Assembly: GCF_002813455.1 (NCBI RefSeq)
Contig: NZ_PHHE01000001.1
Coordinates: forward strand, 2,914,001-2,978,000
Origin: Pseudomonas baetica
GTDB lineage: Bacteria > Pseudomonadota > Gammaproteobacteria > Pseudomonadales > Pseudomonadaceae
Direction: 5' to 3'
DNA: 64,000 bases
Shown: positions 58,252 to 64,000 of the stretch, piece after piece
How the letters are laid out: every line of letters begins with the position of its first letter
How positions within the stretch are numbered: the stretch's first letter is position 1
Notes under the pieces: model-generated
The model's database searches: none
What the model saw: only the letters and a program-made list of their open reading frames with translations
What the model was told of the DNA's origin: nothing
Program-made: the position numbers and the translations under genes

Positions 58252-59106
58252 ATGCAGCAACCGTTCATCTTTCGTACCGTCGACCTGGATGGCCAGACCC
58301 TCCGCACGGCGGTACGCCCCGGCAAGCCTCACTTGACGCCCTTGCTGATTTTCAACGGCATCGGCGCCAACCTTGAGCTGGTATTTCCGTTTGTCGCGGC
58401 GCTGGACCCGGATCTGGAAGTGATCGCCTTCGACGTGCCCGGTGTTGGCGGTTCTTCGACGCCGAACCGGCCGTATCGCTTTCCCGGCCTCGCCAAGCTG
58501 ACTGCGCGCATGCTCGATTACCTCGACTACGGTCAGGTCAATGTGATCGGCGTGTCGTGGGGTGGCGCACTGGCGCAGCAATTCGCCTACGACTACCCCG
58601 AGCGCTGCAAGAAACTGGTGCTGGCGGCCACCGCTGCCGGTGCGGTGATGGTGCCGGGCAAACCGAAAGTGCTGTGGATGATGGCCAGCCCCCGGCGCTA
58701 CATCCAGCCGTCCCATGTGATCCGCATCGCGCCGTTGATCTACGGCGGCTCGTTCCGCCGCGATCCGACCCTGGCGGCCAGCCATGCAGCGAAAGTGCGT
58801 TCGGCGGGCAAGCTCGGTTATTACTGGCAACTGTTCGCCGGCCTCGGCTGGACCAGCATTCACTGGCTGCACAAGATCCATCAGCCGACGCTGGTGCTGG
58901 CCGGCGATGACGACCCGCTGATTCCGTTGATCAACATGCGCATGCTCGCCTGGCGAATTCCCAACGCCCAATTGCACATCATTGATGACGGGCATCTGTT
59001 CCTGATTACCCGCGCCGAAGCGGTGGCGCCGATCATCATGAAATTTCTCCAGGAGGAACGTCAGCGTGCAGTGATGCACCCGCACCCGACACCGCTGGGC
59101 GGTTAA
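58252..59106 (+). CDS. phaZ: Intracellular PHA depolymerase
   Basis: The 284-residue alpha/beta hydrolase has the lipase box GVSWGG with Ser102, an oxyanion phrase IFNGIGANLEL, catalytic Asp in LAGDDDPLI and His in IIDDGHLFL. It releases 3-hydroxyalkanoates from granules for reuse. Its placement between the two synthase genes is typical of medium-chain PHA producers. Confidence 0.95.
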   Translation: MQQPFIFRTVDLDGQTLRTAVRPGKPHLTPLLIFNGIGANLELVFPFVAALDPDLEVIAFDVPGVGGSSTPNRPYRFPGLAKLTARMLDYLDYGQVNVIGVSWGGALAQQFAYDYPERCKKLVLAATAAGAVMVPGKPKVLWMMASPRRYIQPSHVIRIAPLIYGGSFRRDPTLAASHAAKVRSAGKLGYYWQLFAGLGWTSIHWLHKIHQPTLVLAGDDDPLIPLINMRMLAWRIPNAQLHIIDDGHLFLITRAEAVAPIIMKFLQEERQRAVMHPHPTPLGG

Positions 59107-59244
59107 TCGCTGCGGCAGGCTTTATGCAAGGTTTTATACACAGTGCGCGGCAGGACGCCGCGCAGGCAGCAACCCGCAACAGCGTCTATGGTGTTCTGGT
59201 TCGGTGAGTTTGTTTTTGGCCTGAAGACGAAGGAGTGTTGAGTC

Positions 59245-60927
59245 ATGCGCGACAAACCAGCGACGGGCGTAGTGCCCAGCCCCGCCGTGTTCATCAATGC
59301 ACAAAGTGCAATGACCGGCCTGCGTGGCCGGGATTTGCTCTCGACGTTGCGCAGCGTCGCCGCTCATGGGCTGCGCAATCCGATCCACAGTGCAAAACAC
59401 GCCTTGAAACTCGGCGGCCAACTCGGTCGCGTGTTGCTCGGTGAAACCCTGTACCCGACCAACCCGCAGGATGCACGGTTCGCCGATCCGGCCTGGAGCC
59501 TCAATCCATTCTACCGGCGCAGCCTGCAGGGCTATCTGGCCTGGCAAAAACAGGTCAAGAGCTGGATCGATGACAGCAGCATGAGCGACGACGACCGCGC
59601 CCGTGCGCACTTCGCCTTCACCCTGCTCAACGATGCCGTGGCGCCCTCCAACACATTGCTCAACCCGTTGGCGCTCAAAGAACTGTTCAACTCTGGCGGC
59701 CACAGCCTGGTGCGCGGACTCAGCCATCTGTTCGATGACCTGCTGCACAACGACGGCTTGCCACGCCAGGTCACCAAACAGGCTTTCGAGGTCGGCAAGA
59801 CCGTCGCCACCACCACCGGCTCGGTGGTTTTTCGCAACGAGATGCTCGAGCTGATCCAGTACAAGCCGATGAGCGAAAAGCAATACGCCAAGCCGCTGCT
59901 GGTGGTGCCGCCGCAAATCAACAAGTACTACATTTTCGACCTCAGCCCGCAGAACAGTTTCGTTCAGTACGCGCTGAAAAATGGCTTGCAGACCTTCATG
60001 ATCAGTTGGCGCAACCCGGACGTGCGCCATCGCGAATGGGGCCTCTCGACCTATGTCGAGGCGGTGGAAGAGGCGATGAACATTTGCCGGGCAATCACCG
60101 GCGCCCGCGAAGTCAACCTGATGGGTGCCTGCGCCGGGGGACTGACCATCGCAGCACTACAGGGGCACCTGCAGGCCAAACGGCAATTGCGGCGCATCTC
60201 CAGCGCGACCTATCTGGTCAGCTTGCTCGACAGTCAGATCGAGACTCCGACCACCCTGTTCGCCGACGAACAAACCATCGAAGCGGCCAAGCGCCGCTCC
60301 TATCAGAAAGGCGTGCTGGACGGCCGAGACATGGCCAAAGTATTCGCCTGGATGCGCCCCAACGATTTGATCTGGAGCTACTTCGTCAACAACTACCTGT
60401 TGGGCAAAGAGCCGCCAGCCTTCGACATCCTTTACTGGAACAACGACAACACCCGCCTGCCCGCCACGTTTCACGGCGACTTGCTGGACTTCTTCAAGCA
60501 CAACCCGCTGACCCACCCCGGCGGTCTGGAAGTCTGCGGCACGCCGATCGACCTGCAGAAAGTCACCGTCGACAGCTTCAGCGTCGCCGGCATGAACGAC
60601 CACATCACGCCATGGGATGCGGTGTATCGCTCGACCCTGCTGCTGGGGGGGGACAAGCGCTTCGTGCTGTCCAATAGCGGCCACGTGCAAAGCATCCTCA
60701 ACCCGCCGAGCAACCCGAAAGCCGCTTACGTCGATAACGGCAAAATGAGCAGCGACCCGCGCGCCTGGTACTACGACGGCAAACACGTCGACGGCAGTTG
60801 GTGGCCGCAGTGGCTGGAATGGATTCAGCAACGCTCGGGCGCCCAGCACGAAACCCAGATGACCCTCGGCAACCCTAACTATCCACCGATGGAGGCAGCA
60901 CCCGGTACTTACGTGCGTGTGCGCTGA
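59245..60927 (+). CDS. phaC2: Class II poly(3-hydroxyalkanoate) synthase 2
   Basis: The 560-residue paralogue of PhaC1 has Cys296 in GACAGG, the Asp region SVAGMNDHITPW and the His in LSNSGHVQSILNPP. The blocks WSLNPFYRR and SWRNPDVRHREWGLSTYVEA align with PhaC1. It probably differs in substrate preference or expression. Confidence 0.96.
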   Translation: MRDKPATGVVPSPAVFINAQSAMTGLRGRDLLSTLRSVAAHGLRNPIHSAKHALKLGGQLGRVLLGETLYPTNPQDARFADPAWSLNPFYRRSLQGYLAWQKQVKSWIDDSSMSDDDRARAHFAFTLLNDAVAPSNTLLNPLALKELFNSGGHSLVRGLSHLFDDLLHNDGLPRQVTKQAFEVGKTVATTTGSVVFRNEMLELIQYKPMSEKQYAKPLLVVPPQINKYYIFDLSPQNSFVQYALKNGLQTFMISWRNPDVRHREWGLSTYVEAVEEAMNICRAITGAREVNLMGACAGGLTIAALQGHLQAKRQLRRISSATYLVSLLDSQIETPTTLFADEQTIEAAKRRSYQKGVLDGRDMAKVFAWMRPNDLIWSYFVNNYLLGKEPPAFDILYWNNDNTRLPATFHGDLLDFFKHNPLTHPGGLEVCGTPIDLQKVTVDSFSVAGMNDHITPWDAVYRSTLLLGGDKRFVLSNSGHVQSILNPPSNPKAAYVDNGKMSSDPRAWYYDGKHVDGSWWPQWLEWIQQRSGAQHETQMTLGNPNYPPMEAAPGTYVRVR

Positions 60928-60957
60928 CGCTTAACCGAACTTTTCTAAGAAGACTGG

Positions 60958-61578
60958 ATGAAAACCCGCGACCGGATTCTCGAATGTGCGCTGCAACTGT
61001 TCAACGAAAAGGGCGAGCCAAACGTCTCCACCATGGAAGTTGCCAATGAAATGGGGATCAGCCCCGGCAACCTCTACTACCACTTCCACGGCAAGGAGCC
61101 GTTGATACTCGGGTTGTTCGAACGCTTCCAGAATGAACTCGCGCCGCTGCTCGATCCGCCTTCGGATGTCGAATTGGCGCCGGAAGATTACTGGCTGTTT
61201 TTGCACCTGATCGTCGAGCGGTTAGCGCAGTACCGGTTCCTGTTTCAGGATCTGTCGAACCTGGCCGGACGCTTGCCGAAACTGGCGAAGGGGATTCGGC
61301 ATTTGCTCAATGCCTTGAAGCGCACACTGGCGTCATTGCTGGCGCGACTGAAGGCGTCAGGGCAACTGGTCAGCGATACCCAGGCGCTGGGGCAACTGGT
61401 TGAACAGATCACCATGACGTTGCTGTTTTCGCTGGATTATCAGCGGATTCTGGATCGGGAGGGTGAGGTTCGGTTGGTGGTTTATCAGATCATGATGCTG
61501 GTGGCGCCGCATTTGTTGCCGCCGGTGAAAGTGGCGACTGAGCGGATGGCCCTGCAATACCTCGAAGACCACGACTGA
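60958..61578 (+). CDS. phaD: TetR-family regulator PhaD
   Basis: The 206-residue protein has an N-terminal TetR helix-turn-helix (residues 5-50; MKTRDRILECALQLFNEKGEPNVSTMEVANEMGISPGNLYYHF) and a helical ligand domain. In P. putida PhaD activates pha genes from the phaC1 and phaI promoters. It is last in the operon, 30 bases after phaC2. Confidence 0.93.
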   Translation: MKTRDRILECALQLFNEKGEPNVSTMEVANEMGISPGNLYYHFHGKEPLILGLFERFQNELAPLLDPPSDVELAPEDYWLFLHLIVERLAQYRFLFQDLSNLAGRLPKLAKGIRHLLNALKRTLASLLARLKASGQLVSDTQALGQLVEQITMTLLFSLDYQRILDREGEVRLVVYQIMMLVAPHLLPPVKVATERMALQYLEDHD

Positions 61579-61598
61579 CGTTGCGACACATTGTTCAC

Positions 61599-61626
61599 CT
61601 GTGGGAGCGGGCTTGCTCGTGGTGTT
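61599..61626. repeat. Single REP arm
   Basis: One GTGGGAGCGGGCTTGCTCG arm without a partner lies between phaD and the shared terminator. Confidence 0.75.
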
Positions 61627-61648
61627 CCGGAGATTATCTGCACAAACA

Positions 61649-61680
61649 AAAACGCCCGACCTTCACAGGCCGGGCGTTTT
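61649..61680. terminator. Bidirectional Rho-independent terminator between phaD and phaF
   Basis: AAAACGCCCG and CGGGCGTTTT form a stem with A- and T-runs on both sides, so it can end both the phaC1ZC2D transcript (+) and the phaIF transcript (-). Confidence 0.9.
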
Positions 61681-61697
61681 GTTTTGCCCTGAAAGAA

Positions 61698-62531
61698 TCA
61701 GGACTGACTGGTTGGCGTCGACGGGGTCGATGCAGCAGTCGGAGTTGCCGCCGGAGTCGGTGCAGCGGCGGAGTTCGACGCGCTCACCGGGGCTGCCGGA
61801 GTGGCAGGCTTGGCCGCTGGAGATGCCGGTTTCGGCGCAGCGGCTTTCGGTGCGGCCGGTTTTTTCACTGCCGGTTTCTTCGCCGCAGCAGGTTTCGCTG
61901 CAGGCTTGGCAGCAGGCTTGGCGGCAGGTTTGGCAACGGTTTTGGCGGCAACCGGTTTGGCGGCTGCTTTGACGGCGGGCTTAGCTGCTGCGGTTTTGGC
62001 CGCAGGTTTTGCAGCCGCTTTAGCCAGTGGCTTGGCAGCAGCTTTGGCTGCAGGTTTTGCCGCTGCAGTTTTAGCTGCCGGTTTTGCCGCAGCGGTTTTC
62101 GCCGCAACCGGACGGGCCTTCTCGCCAGTGAGTTTTTCGATCTGCTTGGTCAAGGTCTCGACCTTGCTGTGCAGCGCTTTAACTTCGTTGCGACTCGGCA
62201 CACCCAGACGCGAAATCGCACTGTTCAGGCGCTTGTCAAAAGCCCCTTCCAGTTCGTCCCACTTGCCCAGTGCGCGATCTTTCACGCCGCTGATGCGCGA
62301 CTTGGCCGAAGAAGCGGAATCCTTGGCGGCATCGACTTTCTTGCCGACTGCCGACTTGGTGAGCTTCTCGGCTTTCTCGCCGTCTTTGACCAATGTATCG
62401 AAGAGCTTGCTGCCGTCAGTGTCGATCTTCGAGTACACGCCTAAACCAGCCAGCCAGATTTTGCGGGAGTAGTCTTCGACTTTCCCAATCCACGAGCTGC
62501 CTTCTTTATCGGTGTTCTTTTTACCAGCCAT
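61698..62531 (-). CDS. phaF: PHA granule-associated phasin PhaF with histone-like tail
   Basis: The 277-residue protein has an N-terminal phasin domain (about 15-140; SRKIWLAGLGVYSKIDTDG), a short coiled coil and a C-terminal tail of AAKPAAK-type repeats (about 150-240) like histone H1, which binds DNA and helps granule segregation. The terminal 35 residues are Ala/Pro/Ser/Thr-rich. The gene follows phaI. Confidence 0.95.
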   Translation of the reverse strand: MAGKKNTDKEGSSWIGKVEDYSRKIWLAGLGVYSKIDTDGSKLFDTLVKDGEKAEKLTKSAVGKKVDAAKDSASSAKSRISGVKDRALGKWDELEGAFDKRLNSAISRLGVPSRNEVKALHSKVETLTKQIEKLTGEKARPVAAKTAAAKPAAKTAAAKPAAKAAAKPLAKAAAKPAAKTAAAKPAVKAAAKPVAAKTVAKPAAKPAAKPAAKPAAAKKPAVKKPAAPKAAAPKPASPAAKPATPAAPVSASNSAAAPTPAATPTAASTPSTPTSQS

Positions 62532-62541
62532 CCCGTTCTCC

Positions 62542-62964
62542 TTAAGATTTACGCGCGACGCGTTCGAGCAATGCCGTCAGCTCATCGAGCTTAGCAGAGA
62601 GTGTCTCAACGTCATGTTTAGACGGAATGCCGATACGATTCAAGGCGCTTGCCACGCGGGTGTCGAACGCCTTCTCGACCTTGTCGAGCTGAACTTCGAC
62701 ACGGCCTTTGAAAGAACTGACTTCGTCACGGGCTTCATCGATCTCGGCGTTGGCCGCTTCGAGTTTTTCGGTGACGACTTTTTTGCCTTTCTTTTCAACA
62801 GTTTGACCAGCCTTGATCAACTCTTGAAAGTAGTCGCTGCCCTCTTGGCCGACCTTGGCGTAGGCACCCAGGCCTGCCAGCCAGATCTTGCGGGCATAGG
62901 ATTTGACGTCGCTCAGAGCGGTTGTCGAAGCGTCGATTTTTTTCTTCAAAATGACTTTGGCCAT
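62542..62964 (-). CDS. phaI: PHA granule-associated phasin PhaI
   Basis: The ATG at 62964 gives 140 residues starting MAKVILKKKIDAS. It is a single phasin domain closely related to the PhaF N-terminus (YARKIWLAGLGAYAKVGQEG; ALNRIGIPSKHDVETLSAKL). It coats granules. The 10-base gap to phaF indicates one operon, whose promoter lies in 62965-63090. Confidence 0.94.
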   Translation of the reverse strand: MAKVILKKKIDASTTALSDVKSYARKIWLAGLGAYAKVGQEGSDYFQELIKAGQTVEKKGKKVVTEKLEAANAEIDEARDEVSSFKGRVEVQLDKVEKAFDTRVASALNRIGIPSKHDVETLSAKLDELTALLERVARKS

Positions 62965-63094
62965 GGTGCACCTCACGCGCAGAAGGTTTGAGGAACTGCC
63001 CGCAGGTTTGTCGGGCTCAGGCACAAAGTAGGCAGAAAAATTAGAAACGGCACCCTAACAACTGACATAAACCTCTGGCTTCACACGAAACGAA

Positions 63095-63200
63095 TGTGGG
63101 AGCGAGCCTGCTCGCGAAAGCGTTTTATCAGTCGGATTTTCTGTGACTGACACACCGCATTCGCGAGCAAGTCGAATCGTCGCACCGCCGCTCCCACAGG
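63095..63200. repeat. REP palindrome pair with one atypical arm
   Basis: The left arm is the normal GAGCGAGCCTGCTCGCGAAAG form. The right arm has about 16 extra bases (TCGAATCGTCGCACCG, around 63171-63186) between GCGAGCAAG and CCGCTCCCACAG, breaking its internal palindrome. Confidence 0.8.
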
Positions 63201-63222
63201 AGGATTTCATTTCAGGCAGAAA

Positions 63223-63498
63223 TCAGACCAGGGCTTTATCCAGCGCCTTCTCGATCTCGGCTTTGATCATCCCGCTCATGGCCGACATCATCAGGCCCAG
63301 TTCCACGTCGACCTTGATCGAATCGTCAGCCACATGCACCGCGCCTTTCACGCCCGAGCGCTTGAGGTTAAGGGTATCGCCCGACCATTGCGGCTCCAGG
63401 CCATATTGATCGGAGAGTTTCTGCGCCAGCTTGTCGGCCTTCTCGCGGGCGGCTTCCTTGCCCAGACTGTGGGCACGCTCAACACTGATTTTGGCCAT
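63223..63498 (-). CDS. Polyhydroxyalkanoic acid system family protein
   Basis: The 91-residue protein begins MAKISVERAHSLGKEAAREKADKLAQKLSD and contains GDTLNLKRSGVKGAVHVADDSIKVDVELG, matching the small PHA-granule-region family encoded near pha loci. Function is unknown. It is divergent from ubiE. Confidence 0.85.
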   Translation of the reverse strand: MAKISVERAHSLGKEAAREKADKLAQKLSDQYGLEPQWSGDTLNLKRSGVKGAVHVADDSIKVDVELGLMMSAMSGMIKAEIEKALDKALV

Positions 63499-63594
63499 TG
63501 GATGACTCCTGATTTATGAAGAAGTGTCGGTAAATCTTGACCGCGTCTGCGGCAAATCGTCCCGAAGGTTGCCCATCTTACCTTTAGCCATTCC

Positions 63595-63623
63595 AAGACA
63601 AAGCATGGCTTGGGGATTAGAAT
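63595..63623 (+). promoter_or_regulatory. Candidate sigma-70 promoter of ubiE
   Basis: AAGACA and TAGAAT are separated by 17 bases, about 30 bases upstream of the ubiE ATG. Confidence 0.45.
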
Positions 63624-63652
63624 GTCGCGCATTCTCTTTTGGTGACAGCGAT

Positions 63653-64000
63653 ATGACTGATCAGCGCAAAGGCAGCGATGCCGAACCCACCACTCACTTC
63701 GGCTTCAAAAACGTTCCGGAAAGCCAGAAAGCGGAAAAAGTCGCTGAAGTTTTCCACTCCGTAGCCGCCAAGTACGACCTGATGAACGACCTTCTGTCGG
63801 GCGGCATGCACCGTCTGTGGAAGCGTTTCGCGATCGAACTGTCGGGCGTGCGCAGCGGTAACCGCGTTCTGGACATCGCCGGTGGCACCGGCGATTTGAC
63901 CAAAAAGTTCTCGCACCTCGTTGGCCCTACCGGCCAGGTAGTGTTGGCCGACATCAACGAATCCATGCTCAAGGTCGGTCGTGATCGCCTGCTGGATCTG
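63653..64000 (+). CDS. ubiE: Ubiquinone/menaquinone C-methyltransferase UbiE, 5' part
   Basis: The frame starts at ATG 63653 and runs off the window; 116 residues are visible. [18 protein letters not shown] and the SAM motif [15 protein letters not shown] are the UbiE/COQ5 signatures. It methylates the ubiquinone ring. The following genes, likely ubiJ and ubiB, would be outside the window. Confidence 0.95.
   Translation, partial: MTDQRKGSDAEPTTHFGFKNVPESQKAEKVAEVFHSVAAKYDLMNDLLSGGMHRLWKRFAIELSGVRSGNRVLDIAGGTGDLTKKFSHLVGPTGQVVLADINESMLKVGRDRLLDL

Overview
The window is a 64 kb piece of a Pseudomonas chromosome, most likely from the P. fluorescens group. The evidence is the GC-rich coding sequence, the gene orders pilMNOPQ-aroK-aroB-(DamX-like)-gltBD-hemE, rpmE/priA-argS-SPOR-hslVU and phaC1ZC2D/phaFI-ubiE, and eleven copies of the REP-type palindromes typical of that group. 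All calls come from reading the sequence; no database search was run.

Layout. (1) 1-9940 (+): the 3' part of a tightly coupled operon resembling an aryl-polyene/xanthomonadin pigment cluster: LolA-like carrier, MMPL exporter, Kef-like antiporter, halogenase-like flavoenzyme, methyltransferase, DUF3261 lipoprotein, then ketosynthase-dehydratase-ketoreductase-ketosynthase. Two small paralogous secreted proteins follow (9961-10990). (2) 11133-13430: a LysR regulator divergent from an MFS exporter. (3) 13434-22863 (-): a complete gspC-M type II secretion operon, preceded at 23066-24580 by a chitin-active lytic polysaccharide monooxygenase, its probable substrate. A 0.9 kb AT-rich region lies upstream of that gene. 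(4) 25509-41593 (-): hemE, gltD, gltB, a DamX-like SPOR protein, aroB, aroK and the pilus assembly operon pilMNOPQ. pilQ carries an apparent frameshift. A large nested palindrome (33006-33272) separates gltB from the DamX-like gene. (5) 41809-45617: ponA, then a complete ISL3-type insertion sequence with an 8-bp target duplication in the ponA terminator. (6) 45812-55644: maeB, a secreted nuclease gene, rpmE, priA, argS, a SPOR protein and the heat-shock protease genes hslVU with a sigma-32-type promoter. (7) 55788-64000: a DUF971 gene, the medium-chain polyhydroxyalkanoate (PHA) locus phaC1-phaZ-phaC2-phaD facing phaI-phaF, a small PHA-system protein and the 5' part of ubiE.

How the genes work together. 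Region 1 would build a polyene chain by type II fatty-acid-like chemistry, modify it, and move it to the outer membrane. Region 3 is a secretion machine beside a secreted chitin-binding oxidase. Region 4 combines glutamate, shikimate and haem biosynthesis with type IV pilus assembly. Region 7 makes, mobilises and packages PHA storage granules. The most unusual observations are the ~267 bp nested palindrome, a REP pair read in frame within a lipoprotein gene, a Rho-independent terminator inside a signal-peptide coding sequence, the pilQ frameshift at a pentanucleotide repeat, and a halogenase-like enzyme in the polyene operon.
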